A DNA stretch of 64,000 bases from Cotesia glomerata (GCF_020080835.1 NC_058160.1:6885515-6949514); one strand, 5' to 3'; numbered from the stretch's first letter, positions 33,293 to 43,620 are shown. Notes: generated by a model not told the origin, from the letters alone. Numbers and translations are program-made.

Positions 33293-35018
33293 TTATGATA
33301 GTGAACGGTATTCGAATGATGAATTTATTCAGACAAAAAATCAAGAAAACAATACTGTGTTAACATTAAATGTAAACCTCGATGGTGCCCCTCTATTTAA
33401 AAGCGGAAAACATAGCTTTTGGCCAATTCAATGCATTATTAACGAAATCCCTCAAAAGCTCCGCCATAAATATATGCTTTTAGCTGGATTATGGTACACA
33501 TCGATTGAACCAAAAGCTGATTTCATGAATTTGTATTTGGATACATTTATAAAGCAAATTCAAAAGCTGACAGCCAAAGGTTTACAAATTATTTCTAAAA
33601 GCGGAAGTATTAAAACCTACTTTGTGAAAATTTTTGCTTTTCCTGTGGATTCAGTAGCTCGGCCTGTGTTGCAAAACAGACTGCAATTTAACGGATTCTT
33701 CGGCTGTAGTTGGTGCTATCAGCGTGGAACAACGACTTCGAAGGTGATGAAATATCCATTAACAGCTGATATTCCAAAGGATCGAGATCATAACAGCTAT
33801 CTAAAGGACGTAGAAAAGCACAAAAAAGACATTCAGAAGCTCCGAAAAACAAAAAAAAACGAAAAATACACAGTTCATGGTATTAAAGGTTCTAGTATTC
33901 TGTCTTCACTTCCGGAGTTTGATTGTGTTTGGGGATATCCTCACGATTACATGCATGGAGTGCTACTAGGTGTGGAGCGTCAACTCTGGAACAAGTGGAG
34001 CAAAAAATTTTTATCACCGGACCAAAGAAAATTAATTAATGCTCGGTTAACGAATATCAAGCCAACTAACGAGATTCATCGAACTCCACGAATATTGATC
34101 AAAAAACAATCATGGAAAGCAACAGAATGGCGTTCTTGGTTATTGTTTTATAGCATCCCCGTATTAAGCGGAATATTACGGCAAGATTTACTCGACTCAT
34201 ACAAATTATTCGTCTCAAGTATCTTTACACTTCTCTCAGTGAACATAACTGAAGATGATTTGCTAAGATGTGAAATGAATCTACTCCAATTTGTATATGA
34301 TTGCCAAAACTTTTATGGGGCTAAATTTATGACATTTAATGTTCATTCTTTATTGCATATGGTACAGAGTGTACGGAAAAATGGTCCATCATGGGCAACA
34401 TCGACGTATGCATTTGAAAACAATATTTACAATTTGAAACAAAAAGTTACTGGTCCAAATGGTCCAATAAATCAAATGGCAAATAGGACATTACGTAACA
34501 ATAACTTTCAAATAATACTACACGATGAATGTAACGAAACATGTCGGCAATTTTGTACTAATATTATGGATACCAAACGAGAGAAGATATCAAGGTCAGT
34601 ACGGTCAGTAAATGGCGCGATATTGTTAGATGACGTAATTGGAGAAGCTCCGAAAAGCTCTGTTTCTTATTATAATCGATGCCTATACAAAGAGAGAATG
34701 TATCATGGTCAGCTGTATACTCAAGCCAAGAAAACGAATAATTCATTTATTCGGTTGACAGACGGAAGAATGGCTCAAATTATTCGATTTTTATCGGAGA
34801 ATAATTTAGCATGGATGAAAATTCTTATTTTAGAAACCGAAAAAGTGGAAGGATGTGACCATCTATGGAGAATTTGGAACCGTAAACCTGAAAAAGTGAA
34901 ATTACCTGTAACCGTCATACAAAAAAAGATGATATATATGTCTATTAAGGCCCTAACTCACAAAGAAAACAATTTAAACTATTTAACCATACAGCCAAAT
35001 GATTTTGAAGTACAGTAA
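33282..35018 (+). CDS. Tnp2-like (CACTA/EnSpm) transposase, 578 aa
   Basis: One intact open frame. Signature regions are LTLNVNLDGAPLFKSGKHSF followed by WPIQ (the first acidic catalytic position is probably the Asp of LDGAP), NGFFGCSWCYQRG (a Cys pair), and DCVWGYPHDYMHGVLLGV. The last is the hallmark DYMH box of animal Tnp2-type proteins. NVHSLLHM and a long C-terminal domain follow. Such proteins cut and paste the element by binding its ends. The frame begins abruptly with MSIIYDSERYSNDEF and lacks the N-terminal region usually upstream of the LDGxPLF box. The true start may therefore be in a missing or separate exon, or the protein may be N-terminally shortened. No frame break is seen from 33282 to 35018. 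Confidence 0.8.
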   Translation: MSIIYDSERYSNDEFIQTKNQENNTVLTLNVNLDGAPLFKSGKHSFWPIQCIINEIPQKLRHKYMLLAGLWYTSIEPKADFMNLYLDTFIKQIQKLTAKGLQIISKSGSIKTYFVKIFAFPVDSVARPVLQNRLQFNGFFGCSWCYQRGTTTSKVMKYPLTADIPKDRDHNSYLKDVEKHKKDIQKLRKTKKNEKYTVHGIKGSSILSSLPEFDCVWGYPHDYMHGVLLGVERQLWNKWSKKFLSPDQRKLINARLTNIKPTNEIHRTPRILIKKQSWKATEWRSWLLFYSIPVLSGILRQDLLDSYKLFVSSIFTLLSVNITEDDLLRCEMNLLQFVYDCQNFYGAKFMTFNVHSLLHMVQSVRKNGPSWATSTYAFENNIYNLKQKVTGPNGPINQMANRTLRNNNFQIILHDECNETCRQFCTNIMDTKREKISRSVRSVNGAILLDDVIGEAPKSSVSYYNRCLYKERMYHGQLYTQAKKTNNSFIRLTDGRMAQIIRFLSENNLAWMKILILETEKVEGCDHLWRIWNRKPEKVKLPVTVIQKKMIYMSIKALTHKENNLNYLTIQPNDFEVQ

Positions 35019-35379
35019 AAAAAAAAAGTTCATTTTCAATTTGCTATTAAGGAATGTTTCACTGTATATAAATGTAAAATAATCAAGTAAAGTTAAGTGA
35101 TAATTACTGTAAGATTTTTTGTTTAGTCTTGTATTATTTATGTAATTAAACACATAAAGAATAAATAAGAAATATAAACTAATTGACAGTAGTGCAATTC
35201 CCCGTAGTTCCTGACGACTAGCATTATTTAGATACTATAAGACTAGAAAAAATTCTTCTTCTTAAACTAATTTCAATATGATAAATTGATGGTAAGATAG
35301 AGAAAATAAAATTTCGACATTAAGTTTTATTTACTGATAGAAAAAAATTGGAAATTATTAAAAATTATAAATGAATATT

Positions 35380-36610
35380 AATAATTTTTATTCAAAGAGT
35401 AATCGGATATCAAGTGTTAATTATTTGTAAAAGAAATTGAAAAACATTCGAAATTGCGAATGAAATTCAATAATTTTTCATTTAAAAGCAATCAGATATT
35501 AAATTCGATTTAGTTATAGAAAACAATTGAAAAGTATTCAAAATCACAAATAAATGTGAGTAATTTTTATTCACTGTACGACCGGATATCGAATATTAAT
35601 TATCTATTAAAAATTATTCGAAGGCATAGGAAATCGCAAAGGAAATACAAAATATTTTTTTCACGAAGTAATCAGATCTTAAGTTTTATTTATTTATAAA
35701 TAATGATTGGTAAGTTTTCAAAATTACAAGTAAATTTCAATAAATTTTTATTCATAGCATGATCGGATGTAAAGTTGCATTTATTAATAGAAAACAATTC
35801 AAAAGTATTCAAAAATACAAATAAATTTCAATTATTTTATATTTACAGTACGAATGCATATCACGTTGTATTTATTTATAAAAAAAAATTGGAAAGTTTT
35901 CAAAATCACGAATGAATGTGAATTATTTTTTATTCACTGTACGACCGGATATCAAATATTAATTATCTGTTAAAATTATTCGAAGCCATTGGAAATTGCG
36001 AAGGAAATTCAATAATTTTTATTTAAAAAGTAACCAGATATAAAGTCTTATTTATTCATAGAAAATAATTGAAAAGTATTCAAAATTACGAGTACATTTC
36101 AATAAATTTTTATTCACAGTGTGATCGGATGTATGTTTGCATTTATTCACAGAAAACAATTCAAAAGTATTCAAAAATACAAATAAATTTCAATAATTTT
36201 ATATTTACAGTACGAATGCATATCACGTTGTATTTATTTATAAAAAAAAATTGGAAAGTTTTCAAAATCATGAATGAATGTCAATAATTTTTCATTTTCT
36301 GTACGACTGGATATCAAATATTAATTATCTGTTAAAAATTATTCGAAGGCATTGGAAATTGCGAATGAAATTCAATAATTTTTTATTCAAAAAGTAACCA
36401 AATATGAAGTCTTATTTATTCATAGAAAATAATTGATAAGTATTCAAAATTACGAGTACATTTTAATAAATTTTTATTCACAGTATGATCGGATATTAAG
36501 TTGCATTTATTCATAGAAAACAATTCAAAAGTATTCAGAAATACAAATAAATTTCAATAATTTTATATTTACAGTACAACCGGATATAAAGGCTTATTTA
36601 TTCATTGATA
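35380..36610. repeat. Right subterminal tandem repeats of the CACTA-like element
   Basis: Short modules of about 70-95 bp recur. Each contains TTTATTCA(C/T), then a GTACGACCGGATATC-like core, a TTATTTAT segment and GTATTCAAAAT. The core appears near 35571, 35934 and 36292, so the higher-order period is about 360 bp. The arrays differ in sequence from those on the left side but share the same general AT-rich style. Confidence 0.75.
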
Positions 36611-36899
36611 ACAATTGAGAACAATTTAAAATCATTTATTTTTCTCTATTTTTTTTTAATTCCGCATTATATCCAAATTCATGAACTATTTATCTATTCA
36701 AATCCATTGAACACAATTAAATATTTGAATTTTTCTTAATTTTTTTTTATACTTAAAAAGGTTTAAAATCTTTAAACTATTTATCTATTCGGAAAAATTC
36801 ATTTTTGCCTGAGCTGAATCAATCGTGAAATACAACTTGTTGAAAATAATTGAAATCATATCCAATTCAATTTTATTCAATCAATAATTTTAATCAGGG

Positions 36900-37144
36900 A
36901 TTGGTTTGTTAGTACAACTTGAAATATTTTGTTAATGCGAGACCAATGGATTTGTTACTATAACTACACTCATTTGTTACCAGAACATATTTTTCAGTTA
37001 TCCCGTCTTTTGTTATTTCAACTATATCGTTTTTATGCGTGTTAGATCCACGCGTTAGATTTATAAAAATTTCTCTGTTATAAAAGTATCAAGTTTTTCT
37101 AACTTAAAACCTCATTTAATTTTATGCAAAATATTAATAGCCTG
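36900..37144. other. Short spacer between two transposons
   Basis: About 240 bp of AT-rich DNA lies between the ATT duplication of the CACTA-like element and the next inverted-repeat element. No gene or repeat was recognised. Confidence 0.5.
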
Positions 37145-37949
37145 TACAAAAATGGATTGATCAATAATTGATCACTGACTGATCAATTATGAGTCTACCA
37201 TACATCAACGAGAGGTCATTCAGAGATCGCTAACTGATCACTTTATGGAGACAATACGGAAAAATGTCAGAAAATTAGTTTTGCGATCTCTATTGATAAA
37301 TTTTCGGTCGTAACATAATGATGGCTTGATGATTGGTAATCAAGCTCTCTAGCTAATTGCAAATTAAATTCTATTATGATTAATCATCCAATCACCATCT
37401 AGAAATAGAATTAAAATTAAAATTACAAAATTCCCTGACTTTGACGTGCTAAAAGTAAAGTACTATCTCAACCGCTTTGGGTCGGAAGACGAGCAACAAA
37501 ATTAGCACATGATCGGTTAGAAATTATCTAATGATTTAGTGATTTTATAATAAATTGTCCAATTATCATTTAGAAATTAATTTTTTTTGCTGAGAGATCA
37601 TACGGTGATTAATCATTGCTCATTACGCGATAAATTAATACTAATTAAGTGAACAATTAGCAATCATTCAATGATCAATTAATAATCACTCAGTCATCAA
37701 CTAATGAGCTCTGAATGATCAGTTAATCATTTAGTATTCATCAATTGATCATTCAGTGTTCATAAATTGATCGCTGAGTGATCTCGAAGTGATCAATCAC
37801 TGATTTCGGTGATTAATAGGATACCTGTCAGTGATCAACGATCGATCTGCTTGTGATAAATAATTGATCACTCAGTGATCATTAACTGATCACTCAGAGG
37901 TCATTAATTGATGACTGAGTGATTAATAATTGATCAATCCATTTTTGTA
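37145..37949. mobile_element. 805-bp GATCA-rich inverted-repeat element
   Basis: The ends are inverted copies for at least 21 bp: TACAAAAATGGATTGATCAA at the left, and the matching end at 37929-37949. Similarity continues for about 15 bp more with changes. The interior, especially 37590-37930, is crowded with variants of TTGATCACTGAGTGATC, short palindromes in both orientations. No ORF is present. It is a non-autonomous DNA transposon by structure. The TG that precedes the left end also follows the right end, but this is too short to prove a target duplication. Confidence 0.7.
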
Positions 37950-38237
37950 TGGGAAAGTATAGAGATTTCAAATTCTTGAAAAAAATAGTATTTTAAGAAC
38001 AAAAGCAACAAATTAAAATTCATTAGGATATTTTTTTATTTATCTAATTTCCGTAAGTTATATCTATAATTTGATATTAAAAATATAAATAAAATAATTT
38101 TATTTAAAAAATATGAATAATTTATTGATATTCTTCTGCAAGATAAACCATTTTTATTCAATCAATTTGACTAAGATACAACAACAATTATTATTATATT
38201 TATAATAAAAATAATAAATTTTTATTCAAGATAAATT

Positions 38238-40639
38238 TCAAAAACTTGATGATTCTTCTTCTTTTGATTTGTGAGGAAGAACGTCGGGAAGTTGCACTTC
38301 GTAAATAGGATTATTGTCTTCACTTATCCAAATGCTTCCATTTTGTGCACATCTTATCACATATACTAAACCATGGGCCACTGTTTCAACTCTAAAAATC
38401 AAATTTGAAATCATTAGAATAGATTAATCTTGATCAGTTTTATTAACAAGCTTACATTAGATGCTTTTTGGTTTTCTCCGAAGATTTAATTTTTAAGTAG
38501 TCTTATTATCAATATTAATTCAATATCGTCATAACAAAAAATACATATAAGGTAAAAGACCCAGTTGTTGACACTGGCCTAATTATTGATACTTGCAATT
38601 TTATTCTCGTTGAAAAAAACAAATTAACTCTAATAAATTAATGAATATAATTTTAGAATTATAAATTTTAGGATAATTGGTTTTTTGAGAACATTTTGTT
38701 TTTTTAATTAGAATAAAATTGCAAGTGTCAAACAACTAGGCCAGTATCAATAATTGAGTCTTTTATCTTATTCAATGGCATAAAGTAATTATTTAATAAT
38801 TTATCTAATAGACGATTCTATTTCTGAAATTTTAACCTGCACCCGTTTAAAATATAACTATGAAAACTTAAGCCTAATTGATACATGTACAAGCATAATA
38901 ACTTTAAGATATTGGTGAGCAAATATATAAAAAAGTTTGAACTGAAAAGGTACGACAGAAAAAAAAAGTTTTTTGAAACAACAACAGTTTTAAAAACGAA
39001 AAATATTGATCTTAAAAAATTGAAAAAAATTTTTTGTCACTTTTACTCCTTCAATTTTTATATCTTTAAATTTATAGAAGTATAATAAAGCTCTAGTATT
39101 TAGACATGGATAACAATTTAGATTAAAGTAACCTGACGCATGATTATTACTTTGGTTTTTTTGCAATGCATAAGAAATTTTGGTACAGTTATTTTTCATA
39201 ATGCAAAAGTTAAGAAACATTAATTCGTACTTGTATTATTCTCGTATATTTCCGAATTAATTTCAAAATCACTTTTATTGCTAAGAATAATGAAATTTAT
39301 CGACGTCAATTTCGCTTAAAAATTATAATATTCAAAAAATTTTTAAATCGCTATAAAGAATTTTTTATAATTCCTGTACCGATGCCAATTTCTGTGTGAA
39401 AATTTTGTTTATAGCAAAATTAATAGCTTACAAGTAAAAAAAAAAATTGTTTTAAAGTTGCACTTAATTAATTTAAAAAATATGACATAAATTAATTTTA
39501 ATAAATCCTAAAAACTTTTAATTTCTATTGAAATCATTTAACAAAAATCGATGGATTCTTCAATTAATTTAAGCGTGTAGACATAGATAATTTTAGTATT
39601 TAAGTTAACGAATTTTCATTCATATCAGAATTACTTTTGGGGATGAACTGTTGCACATTTGGCCTCGGTGACTTCCGAATCATTATTTGGGTATTTTTCA
39701 CTCGGATAATCCTGGACTTTCGATAATCCTGGACAAAGTACAACTACTTTAACTCCTGTTCTCTTGAAATGATAAGGTTGCTAAAAATAAATTGTTTGTT
39801 GATTATTGCAAGACTTAATTAGTTAATTAAATTATTAATAAAATGTTCAAAAATGTTAATGATGAATTTAATTACTGAAAATGAACGGCTAAAACTGATA
39901 ACTGCTTGTTTCGCAGTTGAGTAAACGGGGAGTTGTGGTACAGGTTCAAGGCCAAAAATTGATGCAACATTCACGATAATTCCTCCTTTACTGCCCATAT
40001 CTTTTCCCATTTGTTGTACCCCAAGTAGACTACTTCGAATTACTGTAGCCTATCAGACAGACATGATAGATTATAAATGTTTAAAAAATTAAATTAAAGA
40101 GTGTAAGAACACCGATAATATTTATCAATGCTTACAATATTAACATCAACAGCTTTTGTTATGTCGACTTCATTAAAGAGATCTGCATTATTAATAAGAA
40201 TTTCTAGTCCTCCAAGATAATTCACTGCTTCTTTGAATATTGCTATTTAAAAGAAGAAATCTTAAATAATAAGTTATTTATCAATCAATTAATTATATTT
40301 TTACGTAACAAAACAAATAATGAAAAAGTACTTACAATCTAATTCGCTACTCTTCGATATATCGCTGTTGTAGTGTGTAACTCGTTGTTCACCGAATTCA
40401 TGATTTAATTCATCTATTGGTGATATTTCATTGTCATTAATCTCTCGGTCTCCAATCATTACAATTTTCTGTTGAAAATTCGAATAATATTAGTTAAGTA
40501 CAATGATTAATTAATAATATTAAGATATTAATCACTAAAAACTCACTTCAGCACCATTTCTAAGCAGTTCACGGCAAAAGGCTATTCCTAAGCGATTAAC
40601 GGTTCCTATAATAATTCCTTTTTTATCCTTTATTTGCAT
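38238..40639 (-). CDS. Degenerate 15-PGDH-like short-chain dehydrogenase paralogue (SDR B)
   Basis: Six minus-strand exons join without a frame break: 40639-40547, 40468-40336, 40242-40136, 40049-39876, 39780-39635 and 38391-38238. They encode 268 aa. Two internal exons (107 and 174 nt) have exactly the lengths of the matching exons of SDR A, so the two are paralogues. Ser, Tyr and Lys of the active site are in place (NVASIFGLEPVPQLPVYSTAK without the last residues altered). The cofactor motif is lost, however: SDR A has TGGASGLG where this copy has IGTVNRLG. NNAG is NNAD, and the acidic residue after strand 2 is shifted. A long last intron (1243 bp) holds a MITE. An intact frame with a broken cofactor site suggests either a non-enzymatic role or early decay. 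Confidence 0.8.
38550..38768. mobile_element. 219-bp MITE, AGGTAAAAG family, copy 3
   Basis: Inverted arms of about 57 bp begin AGGTAAAAGACCCAGTTG and contain CTGGCCTA and CTTGCAATTTTATTC. TA flanks both ends (38548-38549 and 38769-38770). It has no ORF and lies in the last intron of SDR B. Confidence 0.85.
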
Positions 40640-41596
40640 TTTGAATTAAAAAAAAAAATTTTTTGTTAATAAAAGAAGTTTTATTAAAATCAATCGCCTC
40701 GTACGAGTGACGCTTAAGTACTGTGATATTGTTCAGATTTGTTTTCTCACTAACATGATCCTTGACCTATCTTGTTTTCGTTTCAGTTACATTACGATTG
40801 GTAAATATTACAATTGTTAACATATATTAACTTGAGTAAATTACAGTTATTTTTGAATGTTCTAACAAAAATTGCAAAAATATTCTATTTTTCTAATATG
40901 AATAATTTCTTCTTCTTACAACGTCTGTGAAGATTTAAAGAAAAATTTTATTCTGAATTATAAATTGCATTATGTAATTCTCACTAAATTCTGAGTTACA
41001 AGATGATTAATATTGACCTGATATAAATTAAAATTAAAATTGTTGCGTTTGTTAGATAATTTTGAATTTTAAGTATACTTACAGAATAACGCACTTTACA
41101 ATTAAATTTTATTCTTTATTTACACAAAAATTCTAATAATTTACCTTCAAGAAAAAGTTTTTCTTGATGAATATTGATAAATATTTCTGAAAAAACTATC
41201 GTACTTACGAAAATCAAATTAAATAAAAATAAACATTTCATTTACTAATTATGATGTATTTCTTCTATTAAAATATATCATCTAAGATTACAATTTAACA
41301 AAAAAAAAAAAAAAAAAAAAAATTCAACTATAAGTATAAACTCAAAGTGTACAAAGTAAACAGTGTTGAGAATGTACTTTTTAATAATCATAAAAAACAT
41401 GAGAATTATTATTTCTTACTTATTCTAATATTTTCATATTTCAAATATTATGTATAACAATTTTAATATCTATACTATTAAACATTTATTTTTATAAACT
41501 AATTATTTTGACTTGTTTTACAGTAATTTTACAATATTTTAAGTACAAAACTTACTTAAGATATATACAATTAAAAACCAAAAAACTTCTAAATAT
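40640..41596. other. Promoter side of SDR B and 3' side of the BTB gene
   Basis: No gene is recognised. A poly-A run of about 24 bp lies near 41300. The remainder is AT-rich. A minus-strand polyadenylation signal for the BTB gene should lie between about 41270 and 41590. Confidence 0.5.
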
Positions 41597-42535
41597 TTAT
41601 GCAAAACAAATTTTGATTCTTTTTGCTTTTTTTGAACGTGTTTCTCTTAAGCCATCAATAATTTCATATAACAATTCGTTTTTGGCTAACGTTAATTTTT
41701 TGTACTCGTCTTGCATTTCAATAGTCTTTATATTTTCGATAATGAACTTTAAGGTCATTTTACGTAATTTGAGAGCGTTATTTTTTTCAGCTTCACAAAT
41801 AATACGAATAGCGTTTTCTACACTAATAAAACGAAAAATAGTTGGCCCACAGAAATTCTGTAATTTAGTTATCTTGAATCGTTCGGCAACACTCAATAGT
41901 CTTAACGCAAGTTCGCAATTATTTTCAGCTAACGTATCACCAGCATACATAAACCTCAATGCCTCTTTCATAACATCTGGTTCAACATTCTCAATAATCA
42001 TACGATCCATTCCGTTATTTGACTGAAACTCCTTTAGAAAAACAGGACTGTGAGCAGCGAGAATAACTTTATGACATGTAATTTCTTCTCCACCAACAAT
42101 TAATTTTATGTCATTTAACATACTTGTCACGTAAAACATAGAATAATCTTTGTTTGTACTGATTAATGATGATGATATAGATTTATCCGTAAAGCCTAAC
42201 CAAATTATTTTGCAACTAATAATCATAGATGCGCTAAATTTACTATCTTTTAGCACCTCCAGCTTGTGATTTTCAATCCAGTCATGAACAATAGCAGAAT
42301 ATTGTCTGGATTTGTTAACAAATACTTGAAAAATAACAGTGCCAGGCTTAGTAATATAATCCTTTCTTATATCAATCAAAATGTTTTTATCTCCTGCAAC
42401 GTACTCGACTTTTAATGTGATCAAACAATAATCAAGGGCTTTCATAAAGTATTGAGTAGAACCAAAATAATCTACAGAGCCATCAATTTTACAGTCGTGT
42501 TTTATGGTATTACCGTCAACATAGTTAGCAATCAT
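41597..42535 (-). CDS. Speckle-type (TD-POZ-like) BTB protein, intronless
   Basis: A single frame of 312 aa. Residues 1-150 have weak resemblance to a degenerate MATH/TRAF-like domain. A clear BTB/POZ domain spans about 150-260, with NDIKLIVGGEEITCHKVILA, then AAHSPVFLKEF, IENVEPDVMKEALRFMYAGD, and a short BACK-like helix region. The tail is basic (RETRSKKAKRIK), possibly a nuclear signal. SPOP/TD-POZ proteins recruit substrates to Cullin-3 ubiquitin ligase through the BTB domain. The lack of introns beside multi-exon genes fits a retrocopy or a recently expanded gene family, both common in insects. The substrate cannot be inferred. Confidence 0.8.
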   Translation of the reverse strand: MIANYVDGNTIKHDCKIDGSVDYFGSTQYFMKALDYCLITLKVEYVAGDKNILIDIRKDYITKPGTVIFQVFVNKSRQYSAIVHDWIENHKLEVLKDSKFSASMIISCKIIWLGFTDKSISSSLISTNKDYSMFYVTSMLNDIKLIVGGEEITCHKVILAAHSPVFLKEFQSNNGMDRMIIENVEPDVMKEALRFMYAGDTLAENNCELALRLLSVAERFKITKLQNFCGPTIFRFISVENAIRIICEAEKNNALKLRKMTLKFIIENIKTIEMQDEYKKLTLAKNELLYEIIDGLRETRSKKAKRIKICFA

Positions 42536-43119
42536 CTTTACTTTTTTATTTAAGCTGTAAATTAATATATCGTGTGTTAATGGATATAAATTTATTTGGT
42601 CAATAGATGTAAATTCTAATCATAGACTGTTTATCACATAAAATAAGATAAATATTACCTTTATTGCTGATTAACATTTAAAATGCTTTTTACCTGCGAA
42701 TATTTATTTTTTAATTTAAATTATTAAAAATATTTTAATAATTAAACAACTTCGATAGGTGTGAAGTAATGAATCAGTTTTTTAGGTTGTTATCATTGCT
42801 TCTCTCATACACACATTGTTTTCACTCCACGAAAATAGAGGCGGCATTTATAAACGATAGATCACGAAGATAATCGATTAATCACGAAAGTTAAAATTGT
42901 AACGGTTGAATGTTCTTCTGTGAAGTGTTTTCGAATTTTATAAAAAAATATAACAATTTTGGAATATTAGTAATAAAATTAATTAATTTTAACTAGGTAC
43001 CATGATATAATCAATGATATTTTTACACGCTTTTTATTAGCTTCACTTGTATGTCAGTATGTCAGTATGTCAGTATGTAACTCTCCGTGGGTAATTTGCG
43101 CGCCTGAATATTTTTGATA
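42536..43119. other. BTB gene upstream region with a short tandem repeat
   Basis: This holds the BTB gene promoter side and no other gene. An 8-bp unit, GTATGTCA, is repeated about 3.6 times at 43049-43078, just before the first foldback. A GC-richer pocket with GCGCGCC occurs near 43097. Confidence 0.5.
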
Positions 43120-43620
43120 ATCAACAAATAATAGTTTAAAAAAACTAAAAAATCACGCTTTTATAAATAAACCAAACTAAAAAGTAGAAAATAAATAATA
43201 GTGTAAAAAAAAAACTAAAAAACACGCTTTTATAGAAAACTAAACTAAAAAATGGAAAATAAATTTTAATAAATTTGAATTAAGACCAGTGTAAAAAATT
43301 TCAATAAATATAAATTAATAATAGTGCAAATAAAAAAAATGTATTTTATTTTAAAAAAAGCGTGGGGTGCATGGTGTCAATAGTTATAAATATTTTATTG
43401 ACAGATATGAGTAGAGTGATTATCATTTTGATAATATCTTAAAAAGCACCCCACGCTTTTTTAAAATAAAATACATTTTTTTTATTTACACTATTATTAA
43501 TTTATATTTATTGAAATTTTTAACACTATTCTTAATTTAAATTTATTAAAATTTATTTTCTATTTTTTAGTTTGGTTTTCTATAAAAAGCGTGTTTTTAG
43601 TTTTTTTAAACTATTATTTA
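43120..43620. mobile_element. Foldback element with about 180-bp arms
   Basis: The left arm (about 43194-43371) and right arm (about 43439-43620) are inverted copies. Landmarks in both are GCGTGGGGTGC next to the loop, AAATAAAATACATTTTTTTT, and AACTAAAAAACACGCTTTTAT near the outer end. The outer part of the left arm is duplicated in tandem at 43124-43193. The loop of about 67 bp is unique sequence. No ORF is present. Confidence 0.85.

Larger units (their letters stand above)
31939..36899. mobile_element. CACTA/EnSpm-like DNA transposon, 4.96 kb
   Basis: Terminal inverted repeats of 24 bp match exactly: 31939-31962, starting CCCTGATTAAAATTATT, and 36876-36899, its reverse complement. The flanks are the same trinucleotide ATT (31936-31938 and 36900-36902). 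The interior holds one Tnp2-like transposase ORF on the + strand, with tandem subterminal repeats on both sides. A 3-bp duplication, subterminal repeats and a Tnp2-type protein fit the CACTA/CMC superfamily. The ends begin CCCTG rather than the classical CACTA. The matched ends and duplication indicate that the element inserted as a unit and was not grossly truncated. Confidence 0.85.

Noticed and set aside
37590..37930. Regular short repeats resembling a CRISPR array
   Set aside because: Units are degenerate palindromes with irregular spacing in both orientations inside a TIR element of a eukaryotic genome.
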